From: Streptomyces lanatus
Lineage (GTDB): Bacteria; Actinomycetota; Actinomycetes; Streptomycetales; Streptomycetaceae
Assembly: GCF_014655715.1 (NCBI RefSeq)
Contig: NZ_BNBM01000006.1
Span: 1 to 64,000, forward strand
Length of the DNA: 64,000 bases
Direction: 5' to 3'
A program made the translations under genes and the position numbers. Below are positions 8,517 through 16,823 of this stretch, in pieces. The notes beneath the pieces are model-generated. The model searched no databases. It saw only the letters and a program-made list of their open reading frames with translations, and was not told the DNA's origin. Numbering within the stretch: the stretch's first letter is position 1; each line of letters starts with the position of its first letter.

Positions 8517-9658
8517 TGCTGTCGGGCACCGGGTGGGGCACGCTGGCGGGCGGTGCCGTGCTGACCACCACCGGCTATGCGCTGGGCTACGGCGAGGCCG
8601 CCGCGCTCGGCGTGACTTGTCTGCTCGCCGTCGCTTTCGCCGTCCTGTGGGCGCTGCCCGCGCCCGTGCTCGGCGCCGAGCGGCGGATCGTGCCGAGCAG
8701 GGTGAGCCGGGGTGATCCCGCCGAGGGTGTCGTCGTCCTGACCAACACCGGCAGCCGGGCCCGGCGGGGTCTGCGTGCCGTGGACCGTTGCGGTGGCCAG
8801 GACATCACCGTGGAAGTGCCGGCACTGAACCCCGGCGCCACCCACGAACTCCGCTACCCGCTCCCCACCGCCCGCCGTGGCCGTGTCCCCGTGGGGCCGC
8901 TGCGTCTTGAGCGGACCGATCCGCTCGGGCTGGTGCGCCGTATGCGGCCGTACGGCGAACCGGACACGGTGCTGGTACGGCCCCGGACCTGCCCGCTGCC
9001 CGTGCTGCCGTCCGGGCAGGCGCACCATGTCGAGGGGCCGGCCTCCGACACCGCCGACGACGGGTCGCTGACCTTCCACGCGCTGCGCGAGTACGTCCTC
9101 GGGGACGATCTGCGCCGGGTCCACTGGCGTTCGACCGCCCGCACCGGGACGCTGATGGTCCGGCAGATGATCGACGTCTCGCTCCCGCACACCACGCTCG
9201 TCCTCGACACCCGGCGCCCGGCCTACGCCTCCGGCGACGACTTCGAACTCGCCGTGGACTGCGCCGCCTCCATCGCCTGCGCCGCCGCCCGTTCCCACTT
9301 CCCCGTGCACCTGGTCGGCGCGACGGGACCGATCCTGCGCACCGACGGCACCGGCGACGACGGCGACGCACTGCTGGACGCGCTCGCCGTCGTGCGGGGC
9401 GAGGAACTGGCCTCCGTGACCGCCGCCTTCGAGGGGCTGGAGCGCGGCCGCGGTGACGGGGCGCTGGTCGTCGTCACGGGTGATGCCCGGGGGCTCGGCG
9501 TCGTCGACCGGGTGCGGCGCGGCTTCGGGCGGGTGACCGTGGTGCTGGTCGGCGACGCCGACACCGATGGACCCGGGACCGCCTCGGATGTACGGCAGTT
9601 GCGGGTCACGTCCCTGGACGAGCTGGCGGCCGGTTGGCGCCGGGAGGCCGTGCGATGA
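8516..9658 (+). CDS. DUF58 domain membrane protein
   Basis: A 380-residue protein. Two N-terminal TM helices (GTLAGGAVLTTTGYALGYG and ALGVTCLLAVAFAVLWALPA) are followed by a beta-rich domain and the DUF58 core, marked by YVLGDDLRRVHWRSTARTG and the VWA-like VLDTRRP strand. The MIDAS motif is incomplete, as is usual for DUF58. The ATG at 8516 shares its A with the MoxR stop codon (TGATG). DUF58 proteins pair with MoxR ATPases, and the gene order here fits. Its stop overlaps the transglutaminase-like gene by four bases. Confidence 0.88.
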   Translation: MLSGTGWGTLAGGAVLTTTGYALGYGEAAALGVTCLLAVAFAVLWALPAPVLGAERRIVPSRVSRGDPAEGVVVLTNTGSRARRGLRAVDRCGGQDITVEVPALNPGATHELRYPLPTARRGRVPVGPLRLERTDPLGLVRRMRPYGEPDTVLVRPRTCPLPVLPSGQAHHVEGPASDTADDGSLTFHALREYVLGDDLRRVHWRSTARTGTLMVRQMIDVSLPHTTLVLDTRRPAYASGDDFELAVDCAASIACAAARSHFPVHLVGATGPILRTDGTGDDGDALLDALAVVRGEELASVTAAFEGLERGRGDGALVVVTGDARGLGVVDRVRRGFGRVTVVLVGDADTDGPGTASDVRQLRVTSLDELAAGWRREAVR

Positions 9659-11847
9659 GCACGACCCGCACCCGCACCCTCACCTCCCTGCTCGCCGTGG
9701 CGGCCCTGTCCGTCTCCGCCGGGTACGGGTTCGCCCGGGTCTTCCCGCCATCCGATCTGCTGCCCGTGCTGGCGGTGGCCGCATTCGCCCCGCTCGTCCT
9801 CTCGGCCGTGCTGTCGGGGCGTCTCCGTCTCCGGGAAGGCCGGACCCCCCTCCCCCTCTGGCCGTCCGCGCTGCTGACCGTCGTCGTATGGGCCGTGGTC
9901 GTCAGCGCGACGCTGTTCCGCGAGGTGAGCGGCGGGCTGCCCGGCGGGCCCGCGCTGCGTGCCGCGTGGTCCGCGTTGCTCGACGCCCCGCACGGGCTGC
10001 TCTCCACGATCCTGCCCGCGCCGGGCGAGCCCGAGCTGCTGGTGCTGCCGCATGCGCTGGTGTGGGCGGCCACCGCCGTCTCCGCCGAACTCGCCCTGCG
10101 CACCCGCGCCCCGCTGCTCCCGGCCCTCCCGGCGGTCTTCGTCTTCGGCGTCGCCCTGGTCCTGGGCGCCGACGGCCCGGGAACCGCGTACCCGGCCGCG
10201 GGCGCGCTCGCCGCGGCCACCGCGCTGCTGGTGCTGCTGCGCTCCCGGGCCCGCCTTCCGCTGCGCGCGACGGCGCTACGGCTGCCGGCGGTGGGCGCGC
10301 TCGGCCTGGTCGCGGCACTGCTGGGCCCGCACTTGCCCGGCCTCGGCACCCCCTACGACCTGCACGAGACGGCGACGCGAGCCGACCGACGCCCGCAGTC
10401 CGTCAGCCCGTTGGACCTCCTCGCGGCCTGGATGCGCAACGGCGACGAGAAGCTGTTCACCGTACGGACCTCGGGCGCGACCCCCGGGAACTACCGGCTG
10501 GCGGTCCTCGACCGCTACGACGGCACGACCTGGAGCAGCGGTGCCGGGCTGACCCGTACGGGAGGCCGGGTACCGGAGGATCCGGAGGAGCGTCGCGGCG
10601 CCAAGACCCTCCAACAACACGTCACCGTACAGTCGTTGCCCGGCATCTGGCTCCCCGCCGCCGACCGGCCCTCGTCCGTCGGCGCGCCCGAGGGCACCTC
10701 CCTGTCCGTCGATCCGGACAGCGGGGTGCTCTCCACGGGCGCGGCGCTCCCCGCCGGATTCACCTACACCGCGACCTCCCGACTCCCCTCCTACGACGCC
10801 GAGCGGCTCCGGTACGCGTCCGCCGCCCACGACCCGGCGCGGCTGGCGCTCCCCGCCGTCGACGCTGCCGGGCAACCGATCGCCTCCGTACGGTCGTTCA
10901 GGAAGATCGCCGAGCGGGTGACACGGGGCAGCACCCAGCCGTACGAGCGGGCCGTGCGCCTGGCCGACTGGCTGCGCGCGAGCTACCGCCTCGACCCCGC
11001 CGCGCTGCCCGGGCACACCTATCGGAGCCTGGAGTTCTTCCTGGCGGGCGGCGGGGGCGGTACGTCCGAGCAGTTCGCCGCCTCGTTCGCGGTGCTGGCG
11101 CGCACGCTGGGTCTGCCCACCCGGGTGGCCGTGGGGTTCGGGCCGGGTACGCGGACCGGGTCCGGTGCCTGGCAGGTGCGGGGGCGGGACGTGCTGGCCT
11201 GGCCGGAGGTGAGGTTCGCCGGTGTGGGCTGGGTGCCGTTCCAGCCGACGCCGGGCGAGAGCGCGCGGGGTGCCTCCGCCGCCGTTTCGCCGGCGAAGCC
11301 GGAGGAGCGGCAGCGGGCGAAGGAGCGGGAGAGCACGGCACCGACGCGACCGTCGACGCCGTCGCACACGCGGGACGAGGCGACCGGGGGCGCATCAGGC
11401 TCCCGCCCGCTCCCGGTATGGCTCACCGCACCGCTCGCCCTGCTCCTGCTCGCCACGGCCTACGTGCTGTACGCCCTGTGGCTGCCGTACCGCCGACGCC
11501 GCCGACGCCGCAACGCCCCGGACGCGCGGCGCAGGGTCCTCGGCGCCTGGCAGCAGATCACCGAACGTCTCACGGAGATCGGGCTTCCCGACACGGGAGC
11601 GCACACGGCGCAGGAGGTCGCCGCCTTCGGCGTGGAGCACATGGGCGGCACCGCGGACCAACGCCTGCCGGCCCTGGCCACCCTGGTCAACGAGGTGGCG
11701 TACGCGGACCGCAGCCCCGACCCCGCGACCGCCGACGCCGCGTGGGCGGACTGCGCCGCCGTCGAGACGACGGTCCGGGCCCGCGTACCGCGCCGAACCC
11801 GCCTGCTCCGCCTCCTGAAACACGTGTGGCGCCGCCCGTCCGTGTAA
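9655..11847 (+). CDS. TgpA-like transglutaminase-fold membrane protein, active-site residues missing
   Basis: A 730-residue membrane protein with the TgpA layout: six or so N-terminal TM helices (DUF3488 region, to about residue 230), an extracytoplasmic transglutaminase-core domain (about 400-530), one more TM helix (LTAPLALLLLATAYVLYALWL) and a cytoplasmic DUF4129-like tail. The family's nucleophile motif is normally xCEQFA and the histidine motif HAWPEV. Here they read TSEQFA (Ser471) and VLAWPEV (Leu514), so the usual Cys and His are both replaced, while the fold residues GIP/GLPTRVAVGFGPG and WVPFQPTP remain. This suggests a binding rather than catalytic role. The start ATG at 9655 overlaps the DUF58 stop. 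Confidence 0.87.
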   Translation: MSTTRTRTLTSLLAVAALSVSAGYGFARVFPPSDLLPVLAVAAFAPLVLSAVLSGRLRLREGRTPLPLWPSALLTVVVWAVVVSATLFREVSGGLPGGPALRAAWSALLDAPHGLLSTILPAPGEPELLVLPHALVWAATAVSAELALRTRAPLLPALPAVFVFGVALVLGADGPGTAYPAAGALAAATALLVLLRSRARLPLRATALRLPAVGALGLVAALLGPHLPGLGTPYDLHETATRADRRPQSVSPLDLLAAWMRNGDEKLFTVRTSGATPGNYRLAVLDRYDGTTWSSGAGLTRTGGRVPEDPEERRGAKTLQQHVTVQSLPGIWLPAADRPSSVGAPEGTSLSVDPDSGVLSTGAALPAGFTYTATSRLPSYDAERLRYASAAHDPARLALPAVDAAGQPIASVRSFRKIAERVTRGSTQPYERAVRLADWLRASYRLDPAALPGHTYRSLEFFLAGGGGGTSEQFAASFAVLARTLGLPTRVAVGFGPGTRTGSGAWQVRGRDVLAWPEVRFAGVGWVPFQPTPGESARGASAAVSPAKPEERQRAKERESTAPTRPSTPSHTRDEATGGASGSRPLPVWLTAPLALLLLATAYVLYALWLPYRRRRRRRNAPDARRRVLGAWQQITERLTEIGLPDTGAHTAQEVAAFGVEHMGGTADQRLPALATLVNEVAYADRSPDPATADAAWADCAAVETTVRARVPRRTRLLRLLKHVWRRPSV

Positions 11848-11868
11848 CAGGACGAGCAGCGCCACACG
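11823..11868. terminator. two-tier hairpin overlapping the transglutaminase-like stop codon
   Basis: Outer arms CGTGTGGCGC and GCGCCACACG are perfect; an inner stem CGTCC/GGACG encloses the stop codon region. A second hairpin (GGCTGACG at 11875-11882, CGTCAGCC at 11889-11896) follows and overlaps the end of the convergent gene. Together they should terminate transcription in both directions. Confidence 0.7.
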
Positions 11869-11890
11869 CACGCTGGCTGACGGTGAATCG

Positions 11891-12199
11891 TCAGCCGGGG
11901 AACGGCTTGCTCGCGTCGTCCTCGGCCTTGATGCACGCGTCGAGCTTCTTCTGGATGGCGGCGGCGTCGTTGAGCGCCTTCTTGGCCGCCGCGGTCTCGC
12001 CCAGCTGCTTCAGCTTGGCCGCCTTGGTCTTGAGGTCGGCGATCTGCTGGCGCATCTTGGCCTTGTTGCAGGTGACGGCGGCCTTGACCGAGACCGCGCT
12101 CTGGTCGGCCGAGGTGGCGGCCTGAGCGGGCGCGGACGTGATGAAGAGACCGCCGACGATGGCCGCGGAGACGGCCAGGGCGGAGAGGCGCTTGGTCAT
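11891..12199 (-). CDS. small secreted helical protein
   Basis: Exported protein of 102 residues, not recognised by name. A signal peptide (MTKRLSALAVSAAIVGGLFI, cleavage near AQA-AT) precedes a mature domain of about 70 residues. That domain is Lys/Ala/Gln-rich and strongly helical (KMRQQIADLKTKAAKLKQL), probably a helical hairpin or coiled coil, with two cysteines (VTCNK, DACIK) that could be disulfide-linked. The start is fixed by a GGGGGA site seven bases upstream. It converges with the transglutaminase-like operon. Function unknown. Confidence 0.72.
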   Translation of the reverse strand: MTKRLSALAVSAAIVGGLFITSAPAQAATSADQSAVSVKAAVTCNKAKMRQQIADLKTKAAKLKQLGETAAAKKALNDAAAIQKKLDACIKAEDDASKPFPG

Positions 12200-12267
12200 G
12201 AGTGTTCCCCCAGACAGGGCTTGCAATGGTCGCGGTGGATCTTACAGAGCCGTCTGTAGGGAGTGAC

Positions 12268-13848
12268 TCAGCGGTAGGTCCCCGTACCCACCAAGTCCGG
12301 GAGCGGGTTGATGAGTTCGCCGTTCGGGGACCGGCGTTGCGCGGAGGGGTCGGTCGGCCACACCGCGGGGCAATGGGTGCCCTTGCGTGGGGTTTTGAGG
12401 GTGGTGAGGTACGTGTCGATGGCGTCGCGTGTGCACGGGCTCAGCCAGTAGTCGCCGTGGCCCACACCGTCGTACGTCAGGAGCACCGCCTCGCGGCCGA
12501 TCTGGCGGGCCGCGTTGGAGCCCCAGGAGTACGGGGTGGCCGGGTCGAAGCGGCTGTTGGTCATGAGGATCGGCGGCGTGCCGTCGACGTGGAGGCGGCG
12601 CTGGGGGTTGGTGACCTCGGCCGGCCAGTCCTGGCAGCCGGTCTGGACGGTCCAGCCGAGGGTGCTGAAGCGGGTGACGGGGGCGCGGCGGGCGAGTTCG
12701 CGTTCGATGCGGGCGAGGGACGAGTAGGAGGGGACGTTCAGGTCGTAGTCCTGGCACATCACCGAGAGGAACGGGTACGGCGTCGGCTCGCCGTACTTGC
12801 GGACGGCCCCCGCTGCCGCCGGGTCGGCCGCGTCGATGTCGGAGAGCAGCTGGGCGAAGTCGAACCAGGAGGCCGGCTCGTACATATGGCTGAGGGCGAG
12901 GCCCTGGAGGTCCTGGGGCGTGACCGGCTGGGGCGGGTCGCCCGGCAGGACGATGTCGCCGGCTTCCGCGCGCTTGTGGAGCGAGTCGAACAGGGCGCGG
13001 GCGTCCCGGTCGTGGAGCGCGCAGGACGTCGTACGGGCGCACCAGTCGGCGAACTGGCCGTACGACGACTCCACCGCGTCGGTCTCGGTGCGCTGGAAGT
13101 CCCGGTTGCCCAGGCTGTGGTCCATGTTCGAGTCGAGGGTCATCGCGCGGATGCGGTGCGGGTAGCGCTCGGCGTACTGCTGGCCGATCGCGGTGCCGTA
13201 GGAGACGCCGTAGTAGCTGATCCGCTGCTCGCCGAGGCCGGCGCGGATCGCGTCCATGTCGCGGACGACGCTGCCGGTGTCCATGTGGTCGGCGAGCGGT
13301 CCCGTGAGTTCGCGGCAGCTCGCGCCGAGCGCGCGGTTCGCGGCGCGCAGGGCGGTGAAGGAGGCGGCGCTGTCCGGGAAGAGCAGTTCGCCCTGGGCGT
13401 TGATCAGGTCCTCGTCGCACTTGAGCGGGTTGCTGCGGGCGACGCCGCGCGGATCGAAACCCACGATGTCGAAACGGGCCAGCAGTTCGGGCGAGAAGAC
13501 GTCGGGCGCGGCGAGCGCGAAGGATACGCCGGAGCCGCCCGGACCGCCCGGGTTGACCAGCAGCGAGCCGATCCGCTTGTCGGGGTCGGTGGCGAGGTGA
13601 CGGGCGAGGGCCAGGTCGATGGTGTCGCCGTGCGGTCGCTTCCAGTCCACGGGCACCTTGACGGTGGCGCACTCGAACGTGCCCTGGCTGGAGGGGGATT
13701 CGCAGGGTTGCCAGGCTAAGCGCGAGGTGTTTTCGGGGGCGGCTGCGGCCGTCCCGGTGAGTAACTGGCCGAACAGCGTGGCGATCAGGGCTCCTACGGC
13801 CAGTTTCGCGCGCGGGATCAGTGAGGTCGGTGGGGGGTTGGGCGACAT
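12268..13848 (-). CDS. secreted tripeptidyl aminopeptidase-type alpha/beta hydrolase
   Basis: Secreted serine peptidase of 526 residues from the Streptomyces Tap/SlpD-SlpE group, which removes tripeptides from the N-terminus of exported proteins or peptides. A long signal peptide (about 1-38) ends near TAAAAP. Conserved marks are LLVNPGGPGGSGVSF (oxyanion region), the nucleophile elbow YYGVSYG (Ser216), NSRFDPATPY (Asp435) and GVGHGDYW (His464); the triad is complete. Several paired cysteines fit an extracellular enzyme. The start at 13848 has GGAGGGA six bases upstream, while the longer frame to 13917 lacks one. It lies downstream of the aldo/keto reductase gene, separated by a small hairpin. 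Confidence 0.9.
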   Translation of the reverse strand: MSPNPPPTSLIPRAKLAVGALIATLFGQLLTGTAAAAPENTSRLAWQPCESPSSQGTFECATVKVPVDWKRPHGDTIDLALARHLATDPDKRIGSLLVNPGGPGGSGVSFALAAPDVFSPELLARFDIVGFDPRGVARSNPLKCDEDLINAQGELLFPDSAASFTALRAANRALGASCRELTGPLADHMDTGSVVRDMDAIRAGLGEQRISYYGVSYGTAIGQQYAERYPHRIRAMTLDSNMDHSLGNRDFQRTETDAVESSYGQFADWCARTTSCALHDRDARALFDSLHKRAEAGDIVLPGDPPQPVTPQDLQGLALSHMYEPASWFDFAQLLSDIDAADPAAAGAVRKYGEPTPYPFLSVMCQDYDLNVPSYSSLARIERELARRAPVTRFSTLGWTVQTGCQDWPAEVTNPQRRLHVDGTPPILMTNSRFDPATPYSWGSNAARQIGREAVLLTYDGVGHGDYWLSPCTRDAIDTYLTTLKTPRKGTHCPAVWPTDPSAQRRSPNGELINPLPDLVGTGTYR

Positions 13849-13903
13849 GGGTGTCCCTCCATGAATCAGAAGTTCACAGATGGACCACAGAATCGCCTCA
13901 ACC

Positions 13904-13920
13904 CCCTTGTGAATCAAGGG
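13904..13920. terminator. short hairpin between aldo/keto reductase and aminopeptidase genes
   Basis: Perfect 6-base stem (CCCTTG and CAAGGG) around TGAAT, 14 bases beyond the reductase stop on the minus strand. It could be a weak terminator or a leader structure of the aminopeptidase mRNA. Confidence 0.35.
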
Positions 13921-13933
13921 ATCTGAGAGTCAA

Positions 13934-14953
13934 TCAGCGACGGCGCAGCGATGCCTCGAGCAGCGACGGCGGGGTGTCGAACTTCTCGTGTGCCGCCAGG
14001 TCGGTACCGGGGGCGACGATCGCGTCGACGGCGTCGAGTACATCGGCGGAGAGCACCGTGTCCGCGGCGGCGAGCTGCGCGTGGAGGTGGTCCGTCGTGC
14101 GGGGGCCGATGAGGGCGGCGGTCACGGCGGGGTGCGCGGTGACGAAGCCGAGGGCGAGCTGGATCATGGTCAGGCCGGCCTCGTCGGCGACCTTCGCCAG
14201 CCGTTCGACGGCGTCGAGGCGGGCCCGGTTGACGGGCAGGGTGAGGTCGAAGCGGTCCGGCATGAAGGCGGAGCGGTTCGTGGTGATGTCCCTGCCCTCG
14301 CGGACCGCGCCCGACAGCCAGCCCGAGGCGAGCGGGCTCCACACCAGCACCCCGAGCCCGTACTCCTCGGTCACCGGCAGGACATGGGTCTCGACGCCGC
14401 GCTGGAGGATCGAGTAGCCGGGCTGCTCGGTGACGTAGCGGCTCAGGCCGTGCTCGCGGGCGGCCCACTGGGCCTGCACGATGCGGTGCGCGGGGTAGGT
14501 CGAGGAGCCGAAGTGGCGGATCTTTCCGGCGCGTTGGAGGTCGGTGAGGGCGGACAGGGTCTCCTCGTCGCTCGTGCTCGGGTCCCAGCGGTGGATCTGG
14601 TAGAGGTCGACGTCGTCGACGCCGAGGCGGCGCAGGCTGTCCTCCAGTGCGGTGACCAGCCAGCGGCGCGAGGCGCCCCGGTGGTTGCGCTCGTCGCCCA
14701 TCGGCAGGGCCGCCTTCGTCGCCAGCACGATGTCGTCCCGGCGGCCCGCGACGGCCTTGCCGACCATCTCCTCCGACTCGCCCGCGCTGTACATGTCGGC
14801 GGTGTCGATGACGTTGATCCCGGCGTCCAGAGCGGCGTCGACGAGGGCGGTGGCCTCGCTCTGCGTGGTGCGCCCGATCCGGCCGAAGTTCATCGCGCCG
14901 AGCGCGAGCGAGCTGATCTGGATGCCGGTGCGGCCCAGGGTGCGGTACTGCAT
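13934..14953 (-). CDS. aldo/keto reductase
   Basis: NADPH-dependent oxidoreductase of 339 residues with a TIM-barrel fold. N-terminal LGRTGIQISSLALGAMNFG, the catalytic Asp and Tyr in VIDTADMYSAGESEEMVG, the Lys in DIVLATKAALP and the His-containing VDLYQIHRWDP are all present. The C-terminal NADP site (ALIGPRTTDHLHAQLAAAD) is intact. Natural substrate is not predictable. GAGGAG lies eight bases before the ATG. The divergent TetR gene and the two palindromes between them indicate that the gene is repressed until a small-molecule ligand is present. Confidence 0.92.
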   Translation of the reverse strand: MQYRTLGRTGIQISSLALGAMNFGRIGRTTQSEATALVDAALDAGINVIDTADMYSAGESEEMVGKAVAGRRDDIVLATKAALPMGDERNHRGASRRWLVTALEDSLRRLGVDDVDLYQIHRWDPSTSDEETLSALTDLQRAGKIRHFGSSTYPAHRIVQAQWAAREHGLSRYVTEQPGYSILQRGVETHVLPVTEEYGLGVLVWSPLASGWLSGAVREGRDITTNRSAFMPDRFDLTLPVNRARLDAVERLAKVADEAGLTMIQLALGFVTAHPAVTAALIGPRTTDHLHAQLAAADTVLSADVLDAVDAIVAPGTDLAAHEKFDTPPSLLEASLRRR

Positions 14954-14977
14954 GCGGTTGTCTCCTCACGATCAATC

Positions 14978-15018
14978 CGGAACAGTGTTCCGTTTCGACG
15001 ATACGGAACGGTGTTCCG
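14978..15018. promoter_or_regulatory. twin palindromic operator, TetR/aldo-keto reductase intergenic
   Basis: Two 15-bp sites: CGGAACAGTGTTCCG at 14978-14992 (perfect palindrome around a central G) and CGGAACGGTGTTCCG at 15004-15018 (six-base arms, three-base centre). Their centres are 26 bp apart, about 2.5 helical turns, so two dimers could bind on nearly opposite faces. They sit between two divergent genes, the usual place for a TetR-family operator. Confidence 0.8.
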
Positions 15019-15054
15019 GTTTGGCAAGCGGGTGGCGTACGGTGAGGACGCAGC

Positions 15055-15669
15055 GTGGACGCGGGCGCGACGGCGCAGGGAGTGAGCGGGTCGGTGAAGG
15101 ACGACGAGGGGGCACCGCCCGGGCGGAAGGACGCCCGGCGCAACAAGGAGACGCTGCTCGACGCGGCCGCCGCGGTCTTCGTCGCGAAGGGCGTGGACGC
15201 ACCGGTGCGCGACATCGCGGCCGAGGCCGGTGTCGGACTGGGCACGATCTACCGGCACTTCCCGACCCGGGCGGACCTCATCATCGCCGTCTACCGGCAC
15301 CAGGTCGACGCCTGCGCCGAGGCCGGCCCGGTCCTGCTGACGACGGGTGCGAGCGCGTACGCCGCGCTGGGGCAGTGGATCGACCTCTTCGTCGACTTCC
15401 TCGTCACCAAGCACGGGCTGGCGGCGGTCATGCGGTCCGACAGCGCCGGCTTCGACGCGCTGCACACCTACTTCCTCGACCGCCTCGTGCCGGTGTGCGC
15501 CCAGCTCCTCGAAGCCGCGGCCGCCGCCGACGAGATCCGCTCCGGCATCGAGGCCTACGAGCTGATGCGCGGCGTCGGCAACCTCTGCGTCGGCGCGGAC
15601 ACCGACCCCCGCTACGACGCCCGGCGCCTGGTCGGACTGCTCGTCGCCGGACTGCGCAAAGCACCGTAA
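15055..15669 (+). CDS. TetR/AcrR family repressor
   Basis: Regulator of about 204 residues. The N-terminal DNA-binding domain (about 25-70) reads TLLDAAAAVFVAKGVDAPVRDIAAEAGVGLGTIYRHFPTR, a standard TetR HTH. The ligand domain is helical and resembles those of regulators sitting beside oxidoreductases. The start is uncertain: GTG codons at 15055, 15082 and 15094 are in frame, and none has an ideal ribosome site. It very probably binds the two palindromes at 14978-15018, controlling itself and the divergent aldo/keto reductase. Confidence 0.9.
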   Translation: MDAGATAQGVSGSVKDDEGAPPGRKDARRNKETLLDAAAAVFVAKGVDAPVRDIAAEAGVGLGTIYRHFPTRADLIIAVYRHQVDACAEAGPVLLTTGASAYAALGQWIDLFVDFLVTKHGLAAVMRSDSAGFDALHTYFLDRLVPVCAQLLEAAAAADEIRSGIEAYELMRGVGNLCVGADTDPRYDARRLVGLLVAGLRKAP

Positions 15670-15686
15670 CTTTATGTTCTGATGTG

Positions 15687-15716
15687 TTGACCTCTGTTGG
15701 GATCAGCTTCTAGTTT
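15687..15716 (+). promoter_or_regulatory. sigma-70 (HrdB-like) promoter for the GH5 gene
   Basis: TTGACC at 15687-15692 and TAGTTT at 15711-15716 with an 18-base spacer, about 36 bases before the GTG of the secreted glycoside hydrolase. This AT-richer stretch stands out from its surroundings. Confidence 0.55.
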
Positions 15717-15752
15717 GCGGGAATCGCACACAGCTGCTCAGAAGGGGATGCC

Positions 15753-16775
15753 GTGCCACGAGAGAACCGCCATCGCCGGACAGCCTGCCTCGGCGCGCTG
15801 CTGGCCTGCGTCACGGCATTCGGAGGCTCCCTCGCCTCCCCCGCGTCCGCGCGCCCCTCGGTGCCGCCCGTCAGTGACTTCCACGGGGTCAACTGGGCCG
15901 ACCCGCGCGACAACTACGCCGACGACGAGGTCGTGCCGTCGGGGCTGTCCACGTCGGACGGCTACGCCACCACGTACGCCAAGTCCCGGGCGATCATCGG
16001 CGGGTTCGCCAAGCTGGGGGCCAACACCGTCCGGCTACCGGTGAATCCGTCCTCGGTCAACGGCCCCTTCTGGAAGTCGTACCGGGGAGCGATCGACGCC
16101 GCCACCGACAAGGGGTTCAAGGTCATCCTGGGTTACTGGGAGGGCGACAACGCCAAGGACGGCAAGGTCGACGACCCGGCCGCGTGGGACCGGATGTGGG
16201 CGCGGATCACCGGTGCCTACGCGCGCGATGCGAAGGTGTACTTCGAGCCGATGAACGAGCCGTTCGGCTACACCTCCCAGGAGTGGCGCGACGTCGCCGC
16301 GAAGTGGGTCACCGACCATCGCTCCGTGCCCCGCGACCGGATCCTCATCGGAGGCGTCAAGTACAGCGAGGACGTCAAGCCGGTGTGCGCCGACGGCCGG
16401 CTCGACGGGACCCGGCTTGCCCTGCACAACTACGGCTTCTGGCACACCGACTGGACCAGCTACGACCAGTGGAAGCAGGACTTCAAGGAGCGCATCGGCG
16501 ACTGTGCCTCGCGCACCGTCCTGGACGAGTTCGGCGCCACCATGACGTCCGGACTGGACTACAACGGGCCCGTCGACGGCTCCCACGAGGTCGCCTACAT
16601 CCAGGCCGCCACCGACACCGTCCGTGAGCTGGGCCTGGGTTCGGTCTACTGGCCCGGCCTGCGCAACGGCGACACCTACTCCCTCACCACCCTCCAGGGC
16701 ACGGGCACCCACCTCTCCCTGAAGCTCAACAACCGCAGCGGGCTGGACCGGCTGCACTGGGCCTGGCGGAAGTAG
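15753..16775 (+). CDS. secreted glycoside hydrolase family 5 enzyme
   Basis: Exported endoglycanase-type enzyme of 340 residues. A signal peptide (CLGALLACVTAFGGSLASPASA) precedes a single TIM-barrel catalytic domain. The acid/base Glu169 lies in YFEPMNEPFGY and the nucleophile Glu259 in TVLDEFGA; His and Tyr in ALHNYGFWHTDW fit the GH5 pocket. There is no carbohydrate-binding module. Family 5 covers cellulases, mannanases and others, so the substrate is open. GTG is the start, with AGAAGGGG upstream. Confidence 0.88.
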   Translation: MPRENRHRRTACLGALLACVTAFGGSLASPASARPSVPPVSDFHGVNWADPRDNYADDEVVPSGLSTSDGYATTYAKSRAIIGGFAKLGANTVRLPVNPSSVNGPFWKSYRGAIDAATDKGFKVILGYWEGDNAKDGKVDDPAAWDRMWARITGAYARDAKVYFEPMNEPFGYTSQEWRDVAAKWVTDHRSVPRDRILIGGVKYSEDVKPVCADGRLDGTRLALHNYGFWHTDWTSYDQWKQDFKERIGDCASRTVLDEFGATMTSGLDYNGPVDGSHEVAYIQAATDTVRELGLGSVYWPGLRNGDTYSLTTLQGTGTHLSLKLNNRSGLDRLHWAWRK

Positions 16776-16823
16776 CCGACGTCACCGACGCTTCACGTGT
16801 TCCGCGAGGGGTACGCCGAGTCC

